A DNA stretch of 64,000 bases from Apoderus coryli (Eukaryota; Arthropoda; Insecta; Coleoptera; Attelabidae), in the NCBI GenBank assembly GCA_911728435.2, contig OU452199.1, forward strand, positions 9,682,860 to 9,746,859, in the 5' to 3' direction. Shown here one piece after another: positions 1-10,381 of this stretch (position 1 is the first letter of the stretch; every line of letters starts with the position of its first letter). Made by a program: the position numbers and the translations under genes. Below the pieces are notes generated by a model. It had not been told where the DNA came from. It did not search any database and saw nothing but the letters and a program-made list of their open reading frames with translations.

Positions 1-1019
1 GGCACAATTGCCGTTACTGGGATGACAGTAACCCACATTTATTCCGTGAGGTTCATACCCAGTATCCTCAAAAAATAAACGTCTGGTGTGGCATATTAGG
101 AAATCATATTATAGGACCACTTTTTATTCCTGGAAATTTAACTGGTGAAGTGTACCTAAACATGCTTGAAGACACAATTGATCCTTTAATAACACAAATA
201 ATAGAAGATGACCAAAATCATACTGCTGATCGGCTTTATTTCCAGCAAGATGGAGCACCTCCGCACTATGTGGCTCCTGTAAGACAGTTCTTAGATGACC
301 GGTTCCCTGGACGGTGGATTGGAAGGAGGGGCCCAATTGAATGGCCTGCCAGGTCACCGGATTTATCGCCTTTAGACTTTTTTCTTTGGGGGCACTTAAA
401 AAATAAATGTTTTGCCACGAAGCCCGAGTCCATAGAAGATCTTCGCCAACGCATTACAGAAGAGTGCAGAAACATAACACCTGATATGCTACAAAATGTT
501 AGAAATAGATTTGAACAAAATCTGTATTATTGTATGGAATCAAATGGGTCACATTTTCAACATTTGTTAATGTAACGTTTTAATAAATCAATTTAACAGC
601 TTGTTTACTTTTTTTACAAAGCAATGTTAAAACTAACAAACATTGGAATGTACTAACGATTGCAGGTGTTTTCACTCGCAATAATTAAAACTTATTTGTA
701 TTTCTCATTAATACCAAAATTATCGGCTTAATGTCTTTAAAGTCGTTTTCGTATTAACTGTTTTAGTAAAATTCGACAAATAGGGTATCATTAGAAAGAC
801 AATTTTGTGTCCTTTCAAATGATATGTCATTAGACCCCTCTTTCCATTTAAAATTTTAGGGTTGTTACTCACCCCCGCTAGGGGGTTAAAGGCGCAGATC
901 GAAAAATATGTTTAAAATGTGTCCCCCTCAAAAGCAAAATCGACGTGTCCGAGCATTTTCGCATTCGACTACAAAAAAAAGAGAAAAGCTAGGTGCAAAC
1001 TTTTCGTTGGACCACCCTG
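1..1019 (+). mobile_element. 3' portion of a DD41D mariner-like transposon
   Basis: The window opens inside a Tc1/mariner-superfamily transposon. It holds the 3' half of the transposase, about 440 bp of non-coding 3' sequence, and a right end reading ACCACCCTG just before a TA at 1020-1021, as expected for TA-targeting mariners. The left TIR lies outside the window, so the full length is unknown. Confidence 0.75.
3..575 (+). CDS. Mariner-like transposase, C-terminal part (DD41D)
   Basis: The open frame runs from the window edge to a TAA at 573-575, so the N-terminus and the HTH DNA-binding region are missing. The protein would be a DDE-type transposase that cuts and pastes its own element in the nucleus. 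The second catalytic Asp is in FQQDGAPPHY (about codon 83 of the visible part) and the third is in RSPDLSPLDFFLWG. I count 41 residues between them, so the class is DD41D. Upstream, the NVWCGI and GNHIIGP segments fit the stretch that normally follows the first Asp motif. No stop or frameshift interrupts the visible 190 codons, so the copy may be young, but nothing can be said about the missing half. An AATAAA lies shortly after the stop at about 580. Confidence 0.85.
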   Translation, partial: HNCRYWDDSNPHLFREVHTQYPQKINVWCGILGNHIIGPLFIPGNLTGEVYLNMLEDTIDPLITQIIEDDQNHTADRLYFQQDGAPPHYVAPVRQFLDDRFPGRWIGRRGPIEWPARSPDLSPLDFFLWGHLKNKCFATKPESIEDLRQRITEECRNITPDMLQNVRNRFEQNLYYCMESNGSHFQHLLM

Positions 1020-1227
1020 TATATAAGGAACATAAGTAAACGGTAGATTATTGACTTACAAGAGAAAATATAGGGTGTACAAGCCATGAAGCATGAGATT
1101 TGAAAACACGGATACTATTAATAATAGGGACGCTATGGAGGTGTGTATAATATGCATTTCCTACACCATCGTAAGTTTTGTTCTAAAATATTGGACTATC
1201 TCTATAGTCATAGATAATTTATCTATC

Positions 1228-2036
1228 TAGTTATTCCCTATGTATTATAACAAATTAATACAGATGATAGAACAGTGAATTTTATTAAAAAAAGTTCTTA
1301 TAAACATAGGTCCGTAAACGCATTGTAACCGAGATACAAAAATTAAGTTGCTTCAAAGGTCTTTTATTTTGAGAAAATGATTAGTTTTTGAGTAAATTTA
1401 GTTTATAAATTTAATAATCAATATTGAAAATATTACTTATTTAACCATTTATTTGGTCTGGGGGTACATAAAAAATTGTGGTTACAAAACTCCAGTGGCA
1501 TTTCAAGCGAATTCAGAATGCTGCCCAAAGCATCACATCTATGCTGCGCAATGTACGGCGATCTATTCAACGAAGATGTTATCTTTGCATACAAAAAAAT
1601 TGTGGTACTTTTGAACAGCTAGTAGTGTCATTCTAGTTAATTTAGTTTTAATTTCTTTATTGTTGTCTGTTTATTAATTGTGCATATTATAAAATCTAAT
1701 TATTTTTAATTACAATTAAGTAGATGACAATATGAACGAAAAATGAAAACAGTTTACTTACAAACTTTTTTTTCTATGTGTTTCATGGTAATCCACGATA
1801 GAATACGCAAATTTCCAAATTTTTTTTATATACTCATATACGTAAAATTTCATTGATTTATCTAAAAACGTTTCGGTAATATTCTCAAAAAAACATCATC
1901 AAGGGCTAATTTTCAACGTCCTGTATCTCGGTTACAATTTGTTTTCGGACTTATGTTTATAGGAACTTCTTTTTATAAAATTCACTATTCTATCAGCTCT
2001 ATTAACTAGTAATCATACTTAGGGAACACCCTGTAT
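1228..2036. mobile_element. Internally deleted mariner-type element with ~110-bp inverted repeats
   Basis: About 110 bp at 1228-1345 is repeated inverted at 1907-2025, including GTAACCGAGATACA and a CATAGGTCCG/CATAAGTCCG block. The right end finishes in AACACCCTGTATA. The matching terminal bases on the left are eroded. The interior holds a short relic of a transposase C-terminus, so this is a deletion derivative of a mariner. Confidence 0.6.
1475..1636 (+). pseudogene. Relic of a mariner transposase C-terminus
   Basis: The frame ending at the TAG 1634-1636 reads RIQNAAQSI, then MLRNVRRSIQRRCYLCI and CGTFEQL. This matches the layout of mariner transposase tails (a run of basic helix residues, then an I-x-x-x-G-x-x-F-E-x-L end). 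No catalytic motif remains. It sits between the inverted repeats of the surrounding element and shows that the element once coded for its own transposase. Family assignment beyond mariner-like is not possible from this fragment. Confidence 0.5.
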
Positions 2037-3030
2037 ATTCGGTCAACGAAAACTACTAGAGGGTGTCCTGAATTAAATATATATTTTTACTTTATTTAAA
2101 CACTCGTAACCTAAATGTTCTCAACGGAAAACCCTGTATATTTTTATTTTAAAATATATCTTTACATAATACAGAAATATCTAAAATTCCTAAATTACAT
2201 TAATTTATTTTAGCAACCTCTAATTAATTCAATCCATAATGATGAGCAATATGTCCAATAATTTCATGTTATACTCGTACCTATATTAGTCCTATATAAT
2301 ATAGGTTTTACAATAATTGGACGAGACACCTTCTCATTTTTCAAGACTGGTGAGGAAGTAGGTATTTAAATCACAAATTTAGAAATAAATGGATAGGCAA
2401 AGCATAACTTGGTCACTTAGGTCTCCGGATTAACTCTAATAGCAAAGATTAATCTGTGTACATTAATCTTTGCTAATAGATATTTAAGGATATAATAAAA
2501 ATATTGCATACGTATACTCGTATAATTCAGACGTGAAAAAAAAATACAATAGGTACAGATTACATTGTAAAGTATATTTATTTATTTTTTCGGTAAAAGG
2601 TTCCATTAGAATATTTCGTCTACAAACAAATAACTGTCCTATTTTTGTTTTTTTTTTTCAGAACAGTCCTATTCGTCGTTAATCTGCACAATTATAGTGA
2701 GTGCAATGAAAAAACCCACCGGTTTATTGTGATTTACCATGTATAAAAAATTACAAATTGCCTAAACAAACCATAAAAAATTATTAATATGAAAATGGAA
2801 ATTTTACTAGAGAATAAACTTTTACATTAGTAAACAAATATCAAATTACCCTTAGAGAAAGCTTATAGGTTCTATTACAATAGTTTAATTTAAACTTTTT
2901 ACCAAAACAAACATTCGTGAGTGTGAAAAAGTTAAAAATAATCATGTTTTTCATTGGAGAAACATTTAGTATCTACTACAAACAGTGGGGTCGATATATA
3001 CAATAATCTCTTTCGGCGTCTTTTGAATTC
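2037..3030. other. AT-rich spacer, no gene seen
   Basis: No coding stretch was recognised. A mariner-like terminal string (AACCCTGTATA) at about 2129-2139 suggests another eroded element end, but no partner repeat was found. Confidence 0.5.
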
Positions 3031-3054
3031 ATATCGTGGGTATACTGCAAAAAG

Positions 3055-3279
3055 TGACCAAGTCATAAATCGTCGTATTTCTGTTTTAGTGACCAAATGA
3101 TTAAAAATAATTTTATTTCCCCCAGGAAAAATTGACCAAGTGATTACTAAAATATTTTTAGTTTATTTTAACCCAGCAGATGATGGCCAAGTCTACACGA
3201 CTGATGGTATTACAGTAAAAAGTGACCAAATTGCCCTGATCATTTGTGTTTTGCAAAACATATCACGTAAAAGTGACCA
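3055..3279 (+). repeat. Subterminal TGACCA repeats of the 3.0-4.7 kb transposon
   Basis: Five direct copies of TGACCAA or TGACCAT occur in the first 250 bp of the element, starting near 3055, 3090, 3133, 3223 and 3274. A further copy lies near 4491. One is embedded in the TIR itself. The spacing suggests transposase binding sites; this is inference. Confidence 0.55.
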
Positions 3280-3433
3280 TCTTGATCGACGTGATCAGTT
3301 TCTGAGGTAGTCTAATGATTTACATTTGACATTTGCAGCGACTTGATCAGTTTTGTCAGTTGATATTGTTGTGTCTAGAGAGCTTGTAAATTTGTGTTTG
3401 TTTTCTAGTGAATTGTTTAAATACAAATTACAA

Positions 3434-4443
3434 TGACGATATGACAAACAAAACAAAAAAGAGGATATACACACACGGCAATCAGATCGTCACATAGCAG
3501 CATAGAGTTTGAAAGTAGTGACCAATATTTACCAAACGAGAGCTTTTCAAGCGACGACGAAGTTTATCGGGATAAAAAGAGACAATACCGATGGGAACAA
3601 TGAAATCCTAAGAACTGGAAGAAAAATAAAATTAAAGCGCGGAGGGCTTCGTGTAAATTGTACGTGATTAAGAACATTCGAAAAAATCATCCAAAATTCC
3701 AAAGGCAGTCAACTGCCAAAATTGTCTTTTCAAATGTTCGATTAATTTCACTGAAGATGAGAGAAAATTAATCTGTTCGAATTATTGGAAAATGAGTTAC
3801 ATGCGACAAAAAGACTTTATACTAAGTTGTGTTAAAGCTACTCCGCTTAAATGTCAAAGAATACGAACAGGAACAGAAAGAAATTATTCAGCAGGAAATA
3901 TTATTTTCGGAAAAACGATTTACAGTTGCAAGTCAGTATGCAAAATGTTTTTCCTCAAGACCCTTCATATTAGCAATGGTCCGGTAGTGCTTTAAGATAA
4001 CCCGGATAAACGAGGCCATAATACGCCACCTAATAAGACTTCTGACGACATGATTCAACGATTAAAAAACCATATTGATCGATTTCCAACTATAGAATCC
4101 CACTACTGTCGCAAATCATGCCTGCGTCCATATCTCGATCCATCTCTTTCAATAGTAAAGGTGTATGAACTTGATGTTGAAGAATGCACTCAAAATAATG
4201 AACGTTACGTTACGACGAATATTCGGCACAAATTACAACCTTGACTTTTCAAGCCAAAAAAGAACCAGTGACAGGTTTGCGAAAAATACAAAAATAAAGA
4301 AAAGTCTTATGAAACTGGTTGCAAATAACAACATTCCCATGGAGTATCATGATTGGTATACGTCGCTTCCTGTTGATAAAAAAGTCTAACAATATCCCGG
4401 AACCAGCTATTTCCGAATGAGACTCAGATATTGAATTTGATTA
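3434..4443 (+). pseudogene. Decayed transposase-like gene of the 3.0-4.7 kb transposon
   Basis: The reading frame changes several times. An N-terminal acidic stretch (SSDDEVYRDKKRQYRW) is followed by a Cys-rich segment (VNCQNCLFKCSINFTEDER), then YMRQKDFILSCV, a stop at 3993-3995, then DKRGHN and HIDRFPTIESHYCRK. After a frameshift near 4200 comes RRIFGTNYNLDF, and finally an acidic tail (DSDIEFD). This order matches a protein family that is highly repeated in insect genomes. The part that should carry the catalytic acidic residues, between about 4280 and 4320, is missing, so an internal deletion is likely. The family has no function that I can name with confidence beyond transposon-encoded. 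Confidence 0.55.
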
Positions 4444-4742
4444 GGTTTAAGTTTCTATAATATTTCATGATTTTATTAAAAGTTATATTGTGACCAAGTC
4501 AGTATATTCAGTTTTTTTCTACATCAAACTCAAGAATTTCTTTTTATTCTGGGAAAACTGTTTAATATAATACAAATTAATTTCATATTTTTAAATCCAT
4601 GTTTCATGATAAAACTTCCCAAAAAAGAAATAAAATTAAAACGGCGTTGTGTGATTTATTAAAAATATAATTAACTGTGTTAATCATTTGCACAAAACTA
4701 ACTTTATTGACTTGATCACTTTTTGCAGTATACCCACGATAT

Positions 4743-5526
4743 ATACGTTTATGACGATGGATACCGACCGACTTTCTAGACTTCGAAAATACGGTAAGTA
4801 TGTAATACATACTGTATTTTATACCTAGAATTAATAGCTAATGTAAAGTAGTTGAATTGTTTTCACTAAAACTTTTTAAAATTAATAGTATGTTAGACCA
4901 AAAGAACGAAAATGCTCATTAAGGGAAAATATTAAGGCTAACACGTTGTGGCTTAAAACACCATCTACAACATCCAGAATGGGTTTTGTTGCCCAATTAG
5001 CGTTTTGGTTCTTTGAGTCTGACATATCTAATAGATACCTACCTACCTAAGCTTCTTCAAAAGAAGCAGGAAGCAGCAGCAAAATCACTAATTTCCACAC
5101 ATTAAAACAGTTTAATTTCATCATAAATGTTTGATAAATATCAACAGGCGTATAATAAATTATAAGATTAATTGAAGTGTGATTTTTCTCTGTTTCGCAA
5201 GTTATGTTATATGAAGAAATGTGACAAAATTTGTGGCTGTATAGGATCGGTCTGTTTAGCCATCTTACGGGAGACTAGAAAACTAAAAATAGTAGTAGGT
5301 ACCTATGTCCGCAAAAAAGTCTGAATCAAAATTGAATGATGCAGTTAGTTGTTACGTTTAAAATTTGTACATATTTCTATTATCAGAAAGAAAGGGAAAT
5401 TATTTGTTGCCATGGAAACATTCACTGTTCCAAGTATTAATATGTTTGAATTAAATAATATGTTTAATTGATTTTTGTAGGTACATACTTTTTGACTATC
5501 CCTGTATGTGCTCTCGTAAGCATCGG
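4743..5526. other. AT-rich spacer, no gene seen
   Basis: No coding signal or repeat partner was recognised here. Confidence 0.5.
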
Positions 5527-7560
5527 GTTTATACTTACCTGCACCATAACACAAATGATTACGTGATTCAAATTTTAAATTGTTCTAATTAAAAAGGTAA
5601 TAATACATCTCGCTCCATCTATTGTTAAATAGGCATAAAATATTTAAATTTATGAATAAACAAAATTTGTTGATAAGGGTACCTACAGTAGTAGAAGTAC
5701 ATATTTATTGATTTTTCCTGTGCGCTATGTTAACTTCCCAGATTTAAATGAAAGAGGGCATTCTTTCGTTGATTTAGAATTCATAATTGTTGTTTGGAGA
5801 ATTATTTGAATTATGAAATAATTATTCATATTTATTTTTCTATAGCATATTGTGTTCTTAGTATATTAATTATCGTTTTTTCTGAACCAAAAGTATTTTT
5901 ATTTGTTGCAGCGGACTCATCCTCAGAAGAATTATCGCTATCACTAGAGCTAACCGTTGTTACATCAAGTTCCGGTAAATTCAAAGACCTATTCAATTCT
6001 TCACGCTTGTAAATTTTAATTCTCTTTTCAAAATCACGTTGCAAATTTAATATGTCAATCAAAACTTTCGATTTATTCAGTTTATCGCTAGCCTCCACCG
6101 GTGCACTGCGATAAATACGACCTAGAGCGTACGAAAATTTAGTTAATAATTTCCTCCTAAGATTCTCATTTGAACCGTCAAAATCTGCTAAAAGTTTTTT
6201 TATATCATCTAATTTAGATACTAAAGCGGTGTGATCATCATTGAAGCTAAAAGGATACTCAGGATAATCGAGAGGGTTATTAGCTTTTTCTAGTTTTAAA
6301 ATGCTTCGTAAAGTCCTACGCAATTAATTCGCATTGCCCGTAGTAGATATGCCACGCAAGTTCATATGTAATTTCCTCAACACTCAAACGATTTATTTCA
6401 TAACCAGCCTTTACAGAGGAAGCCATAATTATTTAACAATGATTAATAAGTAATTCTTAATAAAAAAAAACAAATAAAAATAATCCCAATATTATTACTT
6501 TAATTTATATAAACGTATTTAATTAGAAAACAGAAATAACGCAAAATCGTATTTATATTCGAGCTGTGCATATAAAAAAAAAATTCGTTTAATTATTTAT
6601 CTACACACAATTTCCAGTGTAAATAGTATATGTTTTATATACCCAGAAATATACCAAATATTATTAAAAATACTGTTCAGCTATCTTTCAATATTTAAAC
6701 TCAAATAAATATATTCAAAATTTCTAAGGAGATCCAACCACAAATGTATAAAATTGATAAGATAAACTTTCAGCACTAGTGATAAAATTCAGTTTTCAAA
6801 AAAAAAATAATCAAAAAAACTGCAACACTAAGGATCCTAAACAAGCCTTTCTTTAAAAAACTGGCTGTTTTTCAAAAAAAGCTGGCCCACGATGGGTACG
6901 CCAATTTGCTACGGTTTAAATTAATAGAAGAATATTTATATGATTTTTGTTTTTATCATTAAAATTATTATTTAAGAAAACGCAAAAAAAAAGAGATCGG
7001 GTAACAGCTTTAGCTTAAACCACAGCAAAGCTCGACTTACAATGAAGAATGACAATGAAAATCTCCACAAAACGCCATGCCAACTTAAGAGTTTCAACCA
7101 ATCAAAATTTCACACCTGGAGAATTAACATTATTCCTCGGTGATAGCACGGCAACGATTGTTAAGAGAACTAACACAAATATATTTTATTATGATTAATT
7201 AAAAAAAAACGATAATTAATATACTAAGAACACAATATGAATAATTATTTCATAATTCAAATAATTCTCCAAACAACAATTATGAATTCTAAATCAAAGA
7301 AAGAATGCCCTCTTTCATTTAAATCTGGGAAGTTAACATAGCGCACAGGAAAATTCAATAAATATGTACTTGTAAGACACAAATATGTACTTCTACTACT
7401 GTAGGTACCCTTATCAACAAATTTTGTTTATTCATAAATTTAAATATTTTATGCCTATTTAACAATAGGTGGAGCGAGATGTATTATTACCTTTTTAATT
7501 AGAACAATTTAAAATTTGAAACACGTAATCATTTGTGTTATGGTGCAGGTAAGTATAAAG
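5527..7560. mobile_element. Fold-back structure with ~355-bp inverted arms
   Basis: The arms at 5527-5883 and 7204-7560 are inverted copies that look about 97-98% identical. One arm has an extra ~19 bp at the inner edge, and the right arm has a small duplication around an ACAAGTACATATTT block. The ~1.3-kb loop contains a gag-like relic on the minus strand. Both arms end outward in CAGGTAAGTATAAA. No convincing target duplication was seen. It could be a fold-back transposon, or two retroelement ends inserted head to head. Confidence 0.6.
5832..6426 (-). pseudogene. Gag-like ORF relic, retrotransposon type
   Basis: A conceptual start (MASSVKAGYE) at 6424-6426 opens LSVEEITYELAWHIYYGQC. A frameshift near 6323 joins it to a 163-codon open frame beginning MRRTLRSILKLEKA, running through NLRRKLLTKFSYALGRIYR and a Ser/Asp-rich tail (SSSDSDNSSEDES). 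The ELxYEL...MRRTLRxILKLEK layout resembles N-terminal gag-like proteins of insect LTR retrotransposons. No zinc knuckle, protease or RT follows; the frame runs straight into the left arm of the fold-back. The tail is shared with the arm sequence, so it is partly repeat-derived. The gag assignment rests on remembered family resemblance only. Confidence 0.4.
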
Positions 7561-8189
7561 TTAGTTTATGCTTGTTATAAACCAAAAATGTGGTACATCG
7601 TGATATAGTTGTGCGGCTTGCTTTACCTGGCAAATTTGATATTGTTTTATTAAAAATGTCCATTTTTTTTGAAAAGTTGTTTAATATTTCAATATCTATA
7701 AAATTCAATTTTTTTCTCTCAACAATTAGGATTTTTTTTTGCTACATTCTCAAAAATTTTGATTAGACCTTGCGTATCATTAGATAGTCCATAGCTAGCC
7801 AGTGACGTAAGTCTGGGATAGGTCTAAGATTTTAATCTAAAAATATTTGGAAGAAATCCACAATTTCTAAGGATATCTGCTTAACTTTGCATCAAAGAGT
7901 GAGTACTTTAGCATACGAATAGCTATAGTGAAAGTATTTGCGAAAATAGCCATTAGTATAATGTCAGATTATCCAATAATGTTGCTTTGATACAATTAAG
8001 CTAATATACAGAGGCTGATCAAAGTTTTAGTAAAATTTGACAAAAAAGAAAAATTGTTTTAGATGCAAAAGGCAAGAATTTTTTAAATAAAATTTTTCAA
8101 ATTTTTAATAAATAAGGAGAATTTTTGACATAAGGGACCATACCTACATGTTAGACCGGAAAATATATACTTAGTCTCTTGGGAAGTGT
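7561..8189. other. AT-rich spacer, no gene seen
   Basis: Nothing recognisable except general AT-rich sequence leading into a LINE relic. Confidence 0.5.
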
Positions 8190-8500
8190 TCTGGGGTGAA
8201 GGATTTCGGCGTATGGCTTGATGACAAGCTCAGTTTCACTAGATATGTTCCAGAAATTATTGCGGCTTCTTACAAGAGCTTGGGTTTCATAATATGAACC
8301 TCTAAGTATTTCCACTCTTCTTCTACACTTAGGTAGGTATTAATTTTTAATTCGCTTGTTAGATCGTGGCTGGACACAAATTTGCTATTCTTGACCGCTA
8401 TTTGAGATGTGTCGTGTTTGTGATTCGGTTTCAGGTGAGATTGACATCATATTTTGTACAAATATTTCTCAAATAAAGAGAGTGTTTGTTGACAATGATA
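8190..8500 (+). pseudogene. Non-LTR retrotransposon RT relic (Jockey-like), C-terminal part
   Basis: The stretch reads VKDFGVWLDDKLSFTRYV, then EIIAASYKSLGFI, which is the conserved block following the RT catalytic region in Jockey/CR1-like LINEs (V-K-x-L-G-V-x-L-D-x-K-L-x-F). Stops and frameshifts follow. The YxDD catalytic region and the 5' part are absent, as in a 5'-truncated, decayed copy. The 3' tail follows at 8500-8770. Confidence 0.6.
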
Positions 8501-8770
8501 TTTGGTGGGTATCTTTCGGTAGCGTTTGAGTACATATATTAGTATTATATTATCTCAATATTAAATTGTAAATACTTTGTAGGTATATTCTATAATCTAT
8601 TGTTATTTGTATGTATTGTGATATGTCTTCTATTTCATATATCATGTCTTAACATTTTATTTACCTATATTATTATGTATAATGTGTAATGCCAATATTT
8701 ATTATTGTTTCTGTACCTGCCCTTTAATTGGATATATTGTCAGGGCAGTTCTATATCTTAAATTATTATA
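8500..8770 (+). other. LINE 3' untranslated tail
   Basis: AT-rich sequence ends in ACCTGCCCTTTAATTGGAT, then a CAGGGCAGTT-TAT-CTTAAAT block. Nearly the same string recurs at 29231-29285, where it ends in a run typical of a LINE 3' end. The shared tail ties the two loci to one LINE family. Confidence 0.5.
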
Positions 8771-8886
8771 GGTATAAGACAAGGGTCCCAAAATCGAACC
8801 TTGTGGAACACGTTTAGTGATACAACTTTTAATAAAGAGAAAATTATTATTAAAATTACCTATTTCGCAAACAATTTCTAGCATGG
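8771..8886 (-). pseudogene. Non-LTR RT fragment with the VPQGSILGPL motif
   Basis: On the minus strand the frame reads SCITKRVPQGSILGPL followed by SYTYNN. VPQGSILGPLLFxxYINDL is the hallmark RT motif just before the YxDD box. The fragment lies head to head with the tail of the plus-strand LINE at 8190-8770. Only about 38 codons survive. Confidence 0.6.
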
Positions 8887-9718
8887 ACTAAATTTTAGCA
8901 GCAGTATCTGATACTTAAGTGGATCCTGAGTTATTTTTGTTGTCATATTATATGTTTTGTTCTGAGTCATTTTAAGAAACGTTGTAAATTAGTTCTACAG
9001 TTATCAGTGGATTGTCCGACCTGGTCATGAAAAATCCACCCAAACAAATAGATATGCACCTTAATTATGTGAATCGTGGTAATCTTAGAAATCGTCTAAA
9101 TGAATTTATGTTATCTATACGTACCAACCATTATTAAATATATCAGCCAGATCACAAAACATCTAATCACAAATTAAAAAAAAAAAAAAAGATTAACACA
9201 CCAATCAAACTCACATCCAAAATTGTTAAAATATAATTTGGTATTACAGCACTTCTATTTTTTTTTTAATTGTTAACTATTTTGAATTTTGCCAGCCTAT
9301 GAAGTCAAACAAAACACTCATTTTACACTATATACAAACGCACGTCATGCAGTTTAAAAATACTTTAAATTAATACATTTCGAAACTTTAAACCTAAAAT
9401 TCTCTTAGACTTTGAAGTTGTTGAATTCGCGCCGTAGAACCAAACTAAAAATCTAGACATTTAAAAGCATGACAACTTGTAAAAAGTATTTACCAATCTT
9501 ATACCCCCATACACAAAATATAATTATTACATAGCCTATGCCAGTGGAGCCTGCAAAATTGCCTTAATGAGGGCGAGGCCGTCTTCAATTTAGCCCCATT
9601 TAACTAGCCTATCGTTTTAGTATACCGGCAGTAGTGTGCATCGCTAAAGACTTTAACGTCAATTAGCGATCCCCCTCCTACCCGTCGCTAAACAGAAAAC
9701 ATCAACACAATCACTTAC
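8887..9718. other. Spacer, no gene seen
   Basis: No coding segment was recognised. Base composition becomes less AT-rich from about 9540 onwards. Confidence 0.45.
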
Positions 9719-9789
9719 CTATAGCACCCAGCGTGTTCAACATGATCTGTGATAGTGTGGGTTCTATGTTGGTTCCTAATACACCCTTC
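9719..9789 (-). other. Candidate host exon (71 bp), weak
   Basis: On the minus strand an AG at 9790-9791 precedes a 71-bp open stretch that ends at a perfect donor, ATAG/GTAAGTG (intron starts at 9718). One frame reads GVLGTNIEPTLSQIMLNTLG, which looks like real protein rather than random AT-rich translation. I do not recognise the family. The acceptor lacks a strong pyrimidine tract. No neighbouring exon was identified, so this remains a weak candidate. Confidence 0.2.
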
Positions 9790-10131
9790 CTAATTAATAA
9801 TGCAATTCTTTTGTTTTTTTTTAATTATATAATTCAGTCCTCGAACGCCGAAACACACTGTACGCACCGCACTGTTTATTTAATGAGTACTGATTTGATA
9901 CTACTGAATTTGTGAATATCTCTGTTGTTGAATACCGACAGGAGACATTTAGTGGGAGGCGAACCAATTGCGAGAACAGGCATTTGGGGGTGTGGTTTAA
10001 TTGTTTGGGCGCATGGGTGGAGTTTTCGTGACTTCCATTGTTGGATGATACACAGTGTGCGGGGGTGATTCGGATCTGAGAGCCAGATATTTTTTTGTTT
10101 GGACTTTGTCAGACCCGGAGTTGGAGATGTA
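9790..10131. other. GC-richer spacer beside the pogo insertion
   Basis: This is the flank into which the pogo element inserted; it resumes at 12985. It is richer in GC than most of the window. A 93-codon minus-strand open frame has no recognisable motif. It may be ordinary unique DNA or non-coding gene sequence. Confidence 0.35.
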
Positions 10132-10145
10132 GGGTAGGATGCTCT

Positions 10146-10373
10146 AAGAGTGCGCACTTAAGGTTTAATCAGGTGTAAAATCTAAACAAATTGCGCTAAA
10201 AATATATTAATTTTTATTTAAACTTGTTAATACTTTAACAATAAATCAAGTACAGTTTTCAAATCAAACGGCAATACTTTAACAACAAAAAAAAAAAAAC
10301 TTAAAAAATTGATTTTGCGCACTCTTATAAACCTGCTTTTTAAGAGTACGCATTTAGGACTGTAAGAGTACGC
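10146..10373. repeat. Left subterminal AAGAGTRCGC repeats of the pogo element
   Basis: Four copies of the decamer AAGAGTGCGC or AAGAGTACGC lie at about 10146 (+), 10317 (-), 10342 (+) and 10364 (+). The first is part of the TIR. Confidence 0.7.
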
Positions 10374-10381
10374 ATGTAATT

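Larger units (their letters stand above)
3031..4742 (+). mobile_element. Non-autonomous DNA transposon with ~35-bp TIRs (possibly Sola-like)
   Basis: The ends are inverted copies of CGTGGGTATACTGCAAAAAG followed by TGAYCAAGTCA, at 3035-3067 and 4706-4738. Both ends are flanked by ATAT, compatible with a 4-bp target duplication. The interior carries a frameshifted transposase-like gene that has lost its middle. The 4-bp duplication and the conserved HIDRFPTIESHYCR segment fit a multicopy insect DDE family that I think may be Sola-like; that name is a guess. Confidence 0.65.

Noticed and set aside
1870..1920. GAAAC and TTGATGATG strings resembling the hammerhead layout
   Set aside because: No stem II can be drawn, and the strings belong to the TIR of the deleted mariner at 1228-2036.
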